From NCBI GenBank assembly GCA_019636345.1, contig JAHBXQ010000001.1:1-64000 (forward strand): 64,000 nt of DNA, read 5' to 3'. Every line of letters begins with the position of its first letter. The stretch's first letter is position 1. The translations under genes and the position numbers were made by a program. The notes under the pieces are model-generated. The model did not search any database. It saw nothing but the letters and a program-made list of their open reading frames with translations, and was not told where the DNA came from. Below are positions 27,489 through 35,301 of this stretch, piece by piece. Source of the DNA: Pirellulales bacterium (GTDB lineage Bacteria > Planctomycetota > Planctomycetia > Pirellulales > Lacipirellulaceae).

Positions 27489-29120
27489 GTGCGAACGATT
27501 ACGGGACTGATGTTGGCGTTCTGGTTCGTTGCGGCGCCGTGCCGGGCGGTTCTGCAGCCGCAGGAGATCGCGTTGGTCGTCGCCGAGGGGAGCCGCGACT
27601 CGCAGCGGCTGGCCGAGTACTACTGCAAAGTTCGCGGCGTGCCGGTCGAGAACATCTGCGCGGTGGCGATGCCTGCAGGCGAGACCTGCCCTCGCGACGA
27701 ATGGCAACAGGCGATTCGTCCGGCGATCAGGTCGTGGCTTGCCGAGCACGATCCCGACCGCAAGTTGAAATGCTTGGCGACCGTCTGGGACGTGCCGCTG
27801 CGAATCGGCGCCGCCGAGCCGGACGAGCGCTTGCAGGCTTACCGGGAGTTCTTGACGGGCGAGTATCAGGTGCGACTTGAGAGCCTCCGCAGGGCGGAAC
27901 GGACGTTCCGCGATTGGTCGGACGCGACCAAATTGGTCGCCGCCCCCGAGTCGACCTCGGACGAATCCACGGACTTGGCCGCGTTGGAGAAGAGCTTGGA
28001 AAAGGCCCTGCAGGCCGCTCAAGCCGAGAACAAGCAAATCCCCGATCCCGCGCGGCAGCGCGAGCGGCAGATGGAGGTGCAGCAGTTGGCGGGCGCCATC
28101 GGGGGGGCCAACATCCTGCTGCAGGCGCTCAACAATCAACTCACTGCCGCGCCGGACTCGGCGGAGCCGCTCAAGGTCGAGTTCCATGCTCTCCGTGGTC
28201 GCAATATCGGCTTGGCCGAGATCCAAGGATTGCTTGAGCAGCAGGCCCCCGGGATCGACCGGGACGCAATTCGTCTGGCGGTGCTCGACCGGGCCGCGGG
28301 GTGGCTCGGCTCGGCCAAGTGGTTGCAGGAGCAGTTGGCCGCCGTCGCCAAGAACGAAACGATGGCCAGCTTTGACAGCGAACTTTCGCTCGTCCTGTGG
28401 CCCGAGGAGTACCAGTTGCTGCGGTGGCAGCCGAACTACCTTCGCAACACGTACGACGGCTCGCAACTGCGGCGGGTCCATCCCACGCTCATGGTGGCGC
28501 GGATCGACGCCCCGACGCTCGCCTTGGCCAAGGGGCTGATCGACACGGCCGTCGAGGTCGAGAAGAAAGGGCTTGCCGGCAAGGCGTATTTCGACGCCCG
28601 CGGCATCGGCACGCGCGAGCAGGAAAACGTCGCCCCCGGCAGCTATGCCGACTACGACCGGGCGCTGCTCGCGACGGCCGACGGAGTGAGGGAGAAGTTC
28701 GGACTCGAAGTGAAGCTCGACGAGCAGCCGGCGCTCTTCCAGGGGGGCGATTGCCCCGAAGCGGCGATCTACTGCGGGTGGTACAGTCTGGCCAAGTACG
28801 TCGACGCCTTCGAGTGGGTCCCCGGCGCGGTGGCTTATCATTTGGCCAGCAGCGAGGCGAAGACCCTTCGCAATCCCGACAGTGAAGTCTGGTGCAAGCG
28901 GATGCTCGAGGAGGGCGTCTGCGCCACGCTGGGGCCGGTCTACGAACCGTACCTGATGGCCTTTCCCCGACCGAACGAATTCTTCGCGCTGTTGCTTCAG
29001 GGCGAGCACACGCTCGTCGAGTGCTACTACCTGACGAACCCGTACAACAGTTGGATGATGACCCTGATCGGCGACCCGTTGTACCGACCGTTTATCCCCC
29101 GCGGACGCAGGCCGCGATAG
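27489..29120 (+). CDS. TIGR03790 family protein (exosortase-associated)
   Basis: 543 residues from the GTG at 27489: GAGGAG lies 5 bases upstream and a signal peptide follows (TITGLMLAFWFVAAPCRA). The longer frame from ATG 27438 overlaps the TPR gene stop in ATGA but lacks a signal. Core motifs: EIALVVAEGSRDSQRLAEYY, VPVENICAVAMPAGETC, IRSWLAEHDP, and late GGWYSL-like CGWYSLAKYVDAF, GAVAYHLASSEA, EGVCATLGPVYEPYL and NPYNSWMMTLIGDPLYRPF. This family has no known activity; its published description notes that it occurs only in genomes with an exosortase. It is secreted. Several Ser/His/Cys are conserved and may hint at hydrolase or caspase-like chemistry, unproven. Confidence 0.85.
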   Translation: MRTITGLMLAFWFVAAPCRAVLQPQEIALVVAEGSRDSQRLAEYYCKVRGVPVENICAVAMPAGETCPRDEWQQAIRPAIRSWLAEHDPDRKLKCLATVWDVPLRIGAAEPDERLQAYREFLTGEYQVRLESLRRAERTFRDWSDATKLVAAPESTSDESTDLAALEKSLEKALQAAQAENKQIPDPARQRERQMEVQQLAGAIGGANILLQALNNQLTAAPDSAEPLKVEFHALRGRNIGLAEIQGLLEQQAPGIDRDAIRLAVLDRAAGWLGSAKWLQEQLAAVAKNETMASFDSELSLVLWPEEYQLLRWQPNYLRNTYDGSQLRRVHPTLMVARIDAPTLALAKGLIDTAVEVEKKGLAGKAYFDARGIGTREQENVAPGSYADYDRALLATADGVREKFGLEVKLDEQPALFQGGDCPEAAIYCGWYSLAKYVDAFEWVPGAVAYHLASSEAKTLRNPDSEVWCKRMLEEGVCATLGPVYEPYLMAFPRPNEFFALLLQGEHTLVECYYLTNPYNSWMMTLIGDPLYRPFIPRGRRPR

Positions 29121-29514
29121 GCGAGCGGGGCGAGCCGCAAGCGTGCGGTCGACATGCCGAAGGTTGGGAGCAGCAATGCCACTCCCCTTTTGGGCAAGAC
29201 CCGATGCCGCGAAAGCGGTTGCCGTGTTCCCGTCGGGTTAGAATCCGAAATACCGCGCGGCGGGGTCTCCGCTGACGATACGTCTCTGCGTGAGAAAAGT
29301 CTGCAAACCGGAGTCGCAAGATTGACGGTTACGCGGGCCCTCCTACAATCACGGCAGTTTACTCTTCTTACGAGCCGTAAGGCACAGCGGTCGGCGCGGG
29401 CGTCGGCCGCCGTATCTGGCTGATCGATATCTGCGTCGGTTGAACGACTGATCCGAGCGGAGACGACTGAGAAAAGGCATTCCATCCCGTAGTCTCGTAC
29501 AGACGGAGGGCCTC
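29121..29514. other. Intergenic leader upstream of the metalloprotease-like gene
   Basis: No gene. It contains a clear promoter at 29322-29349 and then a leader of about 160 bases with no recognised riboswitch. Confidence 0.5.
29322..29349 (+). promoter_or_regulatory. Sigma70-type promoter for the metalloprotease-like gene
   Basis: TTGACG (29322-29327), 16 bases, TACAAT (29344-29349). Transcription would begin near 29356, 159 bases before the ATG at 29515. Confidence 0.6.
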
Positions 29515-31713
29515 ATGAACGCAATCTTGTCTCGGGCGGCTAGTCGGCTTCCTTTCGGCACTGCGGCCGCACTGGTTGCAGTTCTTCCAGCTCTCACGGC
29601 GATCTCGGCGGAACTGCCTTGGACCGGTCCCTGGACGGTCCACCTTGGAGCGACGAGCGGCAACTCTGTCCGTGCTTTCGGTGCGAGCATTACCGGAAAC
29701 GGCCAAGTCGCCGACACCATGGCGAACGTCGCCGACGCTTACGTGCGGGCGACAGCCGACGCGTTTCCGTTTCTGTCCGATTCTGCGTCCACTGGGCTTG
29801 ATTTCAACCGGACGTTCAAACCTGCGGCCAACAAATACTATCAGGTGACGTTGTCGGCTAACTTGACGGGTTCGCAGACGATTAACAACGCCGGCGGCGC
29901 CAACAAGACGTCCGTTCAGGCTCAAGCGCTGTTGGGATTGGCCAGCGGTCTTCCGGCGAGCTATGTTCATCACGGAGGAGGACCTCTCAATCCCCAGTTG
30001 CCGCCGGGAGTCGTCGCCGCCGTGGCGACTGGAGTTCGTTCGAAGACGGCCTGGATCGCCGGAGGCGGCGACTACAAGATCCTGGGAAGTCTGTCCGCCT
30101 TTTCCTCGACGACCAACGGCAGCAGCGGAATCGACGCCGAGTCGGACTTCTTCAACGTCGGCGGCTTCAAGGTCGACAGTTCCATCGTTGAGAAGGAACT
30201 GCCTTTCACCACGTTCGACGTCACCGTCAACAGCTACAACAATTCCGGAGTCGTCAAGGCCGACGCGATCGATTACGTCAAGCGTATTAACGAGATCCTG
30301 CGGCCGGCGCGGATCGTTCTCAATCTCGCGGCCGATCGCATCAAGATCGGCGCCACCGCAGGGGACGACGGCTCGGACGGCGGCACGGCAAACGACGGTG
30401 ACTTCACCGACAAAGAGGGGAGAAATGCCGTCGCGGAAGGAGCCAAAGAGGTCAAAAACGGGGTCAACGGTTTGAATCTCATTTTCGCGCGGACGCCCGA
30501 TGTCGGCAGTACGACCCCCGGCTGGAGCTTTCATCGCGTTCCGGCTGTGGTCGGGAAAAAGCGAGCGACCGCCCAGCAAACCGCCGAGACGATGGCTCAC
30601 GAGATCCTGCACACGCTCACGCTTGCCGAGAAATACAATCTCGATTTCACGAATCAGAGCGACGATCACGGCCACGCACCGAACAACAACAATGACGGCG
30701 GCAAGTCGGGCAACGGCAACATCATGGCGCCCAGCAACTATCGCGCGGGAACGCACATTCAACCGTTGCAGATCGTCAAGATCCTCAACGACGGAATCGC
30801 GGGCAGGTGGGGCAAGCAGGTCGACAAGCCCGCAAAGGACGCCATCGGCGCCAAGATTCCGATGCAGAAGGGGGGCGACGCCGACCCGCTCGGCGACCAT
30901 CTTGCGTTGATGCCGAATTATCTTGATCTCACGGGCGTATCGCTCTACTCGCTGGCCGACGACGACGTTATGGAGGGGCTAATCGATCTTGCGGATTTGT
31001 TTCCCGACGTTGATTCCTTTTCGGCAAGCTACAGCCTGGAGTTCGATTCGCTGCCGGGCGTTGGCTCCGAACGTCGACTGCAAATCGACGTCGGGCGCAC
31101 CACCTTGGGCGGATCGATCGACGCCGTGGCGCACATGTTCGATTTGACGAGTCTGGGCAGCGATCCGATCTCGCTCCCCGACGTACTGGTCCTGGCGTCG
31201 CGACACGCGCTCGATCTCGACGAAGACCGGGGCTACGCCAAGCACCAGTTGCAGTTTTCGTTCGACAAGACGCTGCTCGGCGCCGTCAGTCCGGGATCGC
31301 CGATCCCGTTTCGGCTAGTTTCGAGCGACGGGCTCTCGGAGGCGGACGAGTTGCTCGCCGACTTGGACCTCAATTGGTGGAACAACCAGCCGACGCTCGA
31401 CTTGGGCGTTCCGCAGGGTCAGCCCGGGCAGTTTACTCCGGTGACCGTCAGCGGGCTGACGCCCGACACTGAGTTCGATCTCTTTTTTGAGAACGAGTTG
31501 CTGCTGACCGCGATGACGGATTCCAACGGCGCTTTCGGCGGCGGGTTCGTCATTCCAGGTCAGACTCTCGACTCGTTTGGGTTTGTCCGAGCCATCGACG
31601 TCGTCGGCCGTTCGGCGTTCAACGTCATCGGGATCGTCCCGGAACCGGCGGCGCTGATGTTGATCGGAGTCGCAGCGCTCGGATGCTGGTCGCAGAGACG
31701 CCGGTTGGATTGA
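29515..31713 (+). CDS. PEP-CTERM protein with metalloprotease-like HExxH domain
   Basis: 732 residues, start ATG with GGAGG just upstream (29505). The signal peptide ends near AISA. At about 360-370 there is ETMAHEILHTLTLAEKYN, a HExxH zinc motif with its catalytic Glu, then DDHGH about 20 residues on and NGNIMAPSNYRAG, which looks like a Met-turn. This is a metzincin-like layout, but the third ligand is not in the usual HExxHxxGxxH spacing, so activity is uncertain. The rest is Asp-rich, beta-rich, with an N-terminal Ser/Thr-rich region. Tail: VPEPAALMLIGVAALG and Arg-rich end, PEP-CTERM. Confidence 0.75.
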   Translation: MNAILSRAASRLPFGTAAALVAVLPALTAISAELPWTGPWTVHLGATSGNSVRAFGASITGNGQVADTMANVADAYVRATADAFPFLSDSASTGLDFNRTFKPAANKYYQVTLSANLTGSQTINNAGGANKTSVQAQALLGLASGLPASYVHHGGGPLNPQLPPGVVAAVATGVRSKTAWIAGGGDYKILGSLSAFSSTTNGSSGIDAESDFFNVGGFKVDSSIVEKELPFTTFDVTVNSYNNSGVVKADAIDYVKRINEILRPARIVLNLAADRIKIGATAGDDGSDGGTANDGDFTDKEGRNAVAEGAKEVKNGVNGLNLIFARTPDVGSTTPGWSFHRVPAVVGKKRATAQQTAETMAHEILHTLTLAEKYNLDFTNQSDDHGHAPNNNNDGGKSGNGNIMAPSNYRAGTHIQPLQIVKILNDGIAGRWGKQVDKPAKDAIGAKIPMQKGGDADPLGDHLALMPNYLDLTGVSLYSLADDDVMEGLIDLADLFPDVDSFSASYSLEFDSLPGVGSERRLQIDVGRTTLGGSIDAVAHMFDLTSLGSDPISLPDVLVLASRHALDLDEDRGYAKHQLQFSFDKTLLGAVSPGSPIPFRLVSSDGLSEADELLADLDLNWWNNQPTLDLGVPQGQPGQFTPVTVSGLTPDTEFDLFFENELLLTAMTDSNGAFGGGFVIPGQTLDSFGFVRAIDVVGRSAFNVIGIVPEPAALMLIGVAALGCWSQRRRLD

Positions 31714-31825
31714 AGCCGGCGGAGCGCACTTGTGTGGGTTCATCGGCGATCAGACTCCTCGCCTCGGAACGATGCGCTGCGGGGCAGGGGGCGGGCTTCG
31801 CGTCGCTCGATCTCGGCTTGAGAGC

Positions 31826-34381
31826 TCACAGGTCGTCGTGAGACGGTTGCGTCGGGGTAAAAATCGTCTCGGGAACGGGGGGAACCTTCACGCTCCACTC
31901 GCCCACGAGACGCTCCGCCTGAGGGTGCTTCGGGCGGAGGCGGAGGATGATCTTCGCCTCGCGGACCGCGTCGTCGTAACGCTCTTGAGACGCGAGCAGG
32001 CGGGCCAGTTCCAATCGCCAGCCGATCTGTCCGTACTCCAGCCCCAATGCTCGGCGATACAGCTGCTCAGCTTCGGCGAAATCGCCTCGGGCGGCGTCGA
32101 GCGCGGCGAGCGCGGCGAGTTCGCCGGCGGCCGCTCGATCGGCGGCGACCCTCGCTCGCAGCGCCGCTTCCGCCTCGGTTCCCAGCGCCGCGGCGATCTC
32201 GGCCAGACTCGGCTCTTCCTCGGCGATCCGAGCCGCCGCGGCGAGTCGTCCCGGGTCGTCTCCCGCGAGCGCACGAACCCAGTCCGGTTGATTGAAGTCG
32301 AGCAGGTACGCTCGCGCCACGTCGGGGTACGAACCGGGGGCGAGCTTCACCGCCCGATCAAGCTGCCGGCGGGCCTCATCGATTTGGCCGTCGCGGATCG
32401 CGAGTTGGCCGGCCACCAGAGCCGCAGTCGGATCGTACGGCGCCAAGCGCACGGCTCGGCGGATCAGATCGGCCCCCCGCTCTTCGCCGAGCACGAACAG
32501 CCGCAACTCCCCCTCGAGCGCCACCGGGGGCCCGTAGGTCGGCGCCAGCGCTCGGCCGGCGGCCAGGTCGTCGGCGATCTGACGCGCAGCGACGACGGCC
32601 TCAGGATCGACCGCTTCGTCCTCTTCTGCGGCGAACGCGCCCTGCAGCGCTTGCCATCGATAGGCGTTCAGCCAAAACCGATACTCCGCGTTGTCGGGAG
32701 CCCAGGCGACGGCGTTTTCCGCGGCGGCCAACAGGTCGGCGTATTGTTCAGGGGCGACGATGTCCTCGGCCGCGGCAATCCGACTTTCGAACCCGGTCGC
32801 GGCCCACCACCAGCGCTCTGCGACATAGGCGCGGTACGCCCCCCAGACGACGCCTGTCGCGGCCAGCGCCAAGGCGGCCAGGAGCGGTCCGGAGCACCTC
32901 AGCGCTCGAGGCCAGGGGAGTTCCGTGAACATCTCGTCCGTGGCGCCCTCGCCGTTGCGGCGTCGTTCCAAGCGCTCGAGCGCGACCAGCAATCCGCATG
33001 ACAATGCGGTCATTGCGAAGACCGCCGGAAGTCGCTGCCCGAAGTCGGTCGCGCTGTGAATTCCGACGGCGATCAATCCTAGAGCGAGTCCGAACGTCGC
33101 ATGCGACGAACTGCGTCGCCCACGGAACATCAACCGCCAGGCGATGGTTCCCAGCGCAGCCAGCAGCACCGCCGCCAGCGCGGCGCCGACCAGACCCGTC
33201 TCTTCGAGCCATTGGGCCCAGTCGTTGTCGGCATGCTCGGCGATCGAGGCGGAGACTGCCGAGTCGAACAGGGGAAACACGACGGCATGGGCGTCGAACC
33301 CGACGCCCCACAGCGGAAACGCCTGCCAAGCCCGCAGGGCGCCGAGGGTCATTTCCCATCGGCCGAGCGCTTGCTCGCCGTCGCGGAGGGTGGCCATCCG
33401 CTCGTAGACGACGTCGAGCGCGGTGAGGGTCAACACGCCGAACACCGCAACCGGGATGACGGCCAGGGCCCAGCCGCGCCAGCTGAGCGCCCCGCGGCGC
33501 CACATAAGCGAGCCTGCCGCGACCGTCGCCGCGGCGAGCGAGATCGCCCCGTTGCGGCTCAGCGAGGTCAGGACTGCGATCGCCGTTAATACGAGCCCCG
33601 CCACCAGCCAGCCGTGTCGGCGGAGCTCGTTTTGCACGGTCGTCAGCGAAACTCCTGCATCGCCGTTGCGGGAGTTCCGCGCGAGTTGCATCGTCCATAA
33701 TGCCGCCCCGGCGCCGATCGCCAGATTCATGAATTGGGAGAAGTTGCTGTAGTTGACGAAGCTGCCCGAGGTGACGCGTCCCCCCGGCGAGCCGTAGGCG
33801 CCGTAGATTTGGGTCGCCCCGGTGACGATGTGGAGCAGGGCGACGACTCCCTCGGCGACCCCGACCAGGAACATCGCTGCGAGCATCCGCTTGACGGCCG
33901 GCTCGCTGCGCAGAGTCGCGGCGATCGCGAACAGCGCGGCCGCGACGGCCAGCAACCGGGCGCGCCGCGCCGTCGCTCCGCGGTTGAGACTCAGCGAGAT
34001 TTCCGCGGGCGGAGCGGCCACGTCCGCCAACTGCTCGGCGTAAGCCTCAGCGGTCGCGGGGGCGATCGTCGAGACCACGCTCTGCGGCAGCGGGATCGAC
34101 TGCCACAAGGCGTACGTCGGCAGCAGGGCGACGCCGATCAGGGCGATCCACGCGGCACGGCTGGGAGGGCGCCAGCTGCCTGTTTGCACGGATCGAAACG
34201 CCGCCGCCAGTACGGCCGCTGCAACCCCCGCGCTCACGATCAACTCGCTCCAGGCCTCGACTGCTCCGAATGCCGCGGGCATGAAGAGAAGCAGGGCGTA
34301 TACGATCCCCTCGAACGCCACGTCGACTTGCGACGCGGGGGGGGGCGAGAGGGCGTCGAGTTGGATCCGTCGTCGTGGCAT
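31826..34381 (-). CDS. O-antigen ligase-like membrane protein with C-terminal TPRs
   Basis: 851 residues from the ATG at 34381 (a GTG at 34408 is possible). About twelve hydrophobic helices from 25 to 530 surround a periplasmic loop, with the ligase-type patterns SGSFVNYSNFSQFMNLA and LTSLSRNGAISLA, then ALGRWEMTLGALRAWQAFPL and GVGFDAH. This is the Wzy/WaaL (O-antigen ligase-like) family, which joins or polymerises glycan units at the outer side of the inner membrane. The C-terminus (from about 560) is helical with TPR-like pairs, such as AEQLYRRALGLEYGQIGWRL. It is the last gene of the Wzc-phosphatase operon, 36 bases after the phosphatase. Confidence 0.8.
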   Translation of the reverse strand: MPRRRIQLDALSPPPASQVDVAFEGIVYALLLFMPAAFGAVEAWSELIVSAGVAAAVLAAAFRSVQTGSWRPPSRAAWIALIGVALLPTYALWQSIPLPQSVVSTIAPATAEAYAEQLADVAAPPAEISLSLNRGATARRARLLAVAAALFAIAATLRSEPAVKRMLAAMFLVGVAEGVVALLHIVTGATQIYGAYGSPGGRVTSGSFVNYSNFSQFMNLAIGAGAALWTMQLARNSRNGDAGVSLTTVQNELRRHGWLVAGLVLTAIAVLTSLSRNGAISLAAATVAAGSLMWRRGALSWRGWALAVIPVAVFGVLTLTALDVVYERMATLRDGEQALGRWEMTLGALRAWQAFPLWGVGFDAHAVVFPLFDSAVSASIAEHADNDWAQWLEETGLVGAALAAVLLAALGTIAWRLMFRGRRSSSHATFGLALGLIAVGIHSATDFGQRLPAVFAMTALSCGLLVALERLERRRNGEGATDEMFTELPWPRALRCSGPLLAALALAATGVVWGAYRAYVAERWWWAATGFESRIAAAEDIVAPEQYADLLAAAENAVAWAPDNAEYRFWLNAYRWQALQGAFAAEEDEAVDPEAVVAARQIADDLAAGRALAPTYGPPVALEGELRLFVLGEERGADLIRRAVRLAPYDPTAALVAGQLAIRDGQIDEARRQLDRAVKLAPGSYPDVARAYLLDFNQPDWVRALAGDDPGRLAAAARIAEEEPSLAEIAAALGTEAEAALRARVAADRAAAGELAALAALDAARGDFAEAEQLYRRALGLEYGQIGWRLELARLLASQERYDDAVREAKIILRLRPKHPQAERLVGEWSVKVPPVPETIFTPTQPSHDDL

Positions 34382-34416
34382 GATGAGAAGGCAGTCCTGG
34401 GCGTCCACGCCTAACC

Positions 34417-35202
34417 CTAATCCCCCAGTCGGCGGCCGGCCAGCACTTGTCGAGGATTATCGTAGGTGAGCCGCCGAGCGTATTCCATGCCGTATCTCGC
34501 GGCCAGCAGCTCGCGGGCCTGTTGCATCCGCGGGGGGCGGCGGCGGGAATCGTGGGCGTCGGAGGCGACCAGATCGACCAGTTCCTCGTCGACCAATCGC
34601 CATGCTTCGTCACGAGCCTGCCGTCCGAAGTCGCCGACAAGGCTCCCCGCGGTGATCTGCAGCACCGCTCCAGCGTCGAGCCAAGCCGCGATCCTGCGGC
34701 GCGAGCCAGCCAGATACCGGTGCCGCTCGGGGTGCGTCATGACAGTCTGAACGCCCCGGGCCGCGAGCTCTTCGATCACCGGCAGCGGCTCGACGAACGT
34801 TTCGTGGGGCAGTTCGAGCAACAGATGCCGCCGCTGATCGCCGATCGTCAGCACGGTCCCCTCGTCGATCAGCCGCACGAGGCGTTCGTCGATCCGCACA
34901 TCGGCCCCCGCGTGCAATCGCAGGGAGATGCCTGCCGCGTCGATCTCGGCCTGCAATGCGGCGAGCGCAGCGCGAATCGCCGGGCCGGAATTGTCAAGTT
35001 CATACGGCCCAAGCTGATGGGGCGACGCGACGACGTCGACAACTCCGTCGGCGACCAGCATCCGGCACAAAGCCAGCGACTCGGCGAGATCGGTCGGTCC
35101 GTCATCGACCCCCGGCAGAACGTGGCAATGAACGTCGGCGCACGGCTGGGGCGCATCTGGCTCGGCAGGGGGCGAACTGGCTGGTCGTTCGTCGGAGGGC
35201 AC
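34417..35202 (-). CDS. CpsB/CapC-type tyrosine phosphatase (PHP fold)
   Basis: 261 residues. PHP metal motif ADVHCHVLPGVDDGP near residue 22, then VASPHQLGPYEL, LHAGADVRID, LLLELPH, MTHPERHRYL, and ASDAHDSRRRPPRM at the end of the fold. These His and Asp residues bind the metal ions. CpsB/YwqE-type enzymes remove phosphate from the C-terminal tyrosines of Wzc-like kinases. Here the Wzc-like gene lies 99 bases upstream on the same strand, which fits exactly. Confidence in the family is high; specificity is inferred from context. Confidence 0.85.
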   Translation of the reverse strand: MPSDERPASSPPAEPDAPQPCADVHCHVLPGVDDGPTDLAESLALCRMLVADGVVDVVASPHQLGPYELDNSGPAIRAALAALQAEIDAAGISLRLHAGADVRIDERLVRLIDEGTVLTIGDQRRHLLLELPHETFVEPLPVIEELAARGVQTVMTHPERHRYLAGSRRRIAAWLDAGAVLQITAGSLVGDFGRQARDEAWRLVDEELVDLVASDAHDSRRRPPRMQQARELLAARYGMEYARRLTYDNPRQVLAGRRLGD

Positions 35203-35301
35203 GGCTGCTCAGGAGCAAAATGCGAGTGCCGCAGGCGAACGGGTCGCGCTGCACGTGGATCGGGCGCGAGGCCCCGGACCCCGGCGACTCGCCGGACGCG
35301 A

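Noticed and set aside
31826-34381. Pure TPR secretin-type annotation for the O-antigen ligase-like protein
   Set aside because: The N-terminal half has many membrane helices and ligase-type loops; TPRs are only the C-terminal tail.
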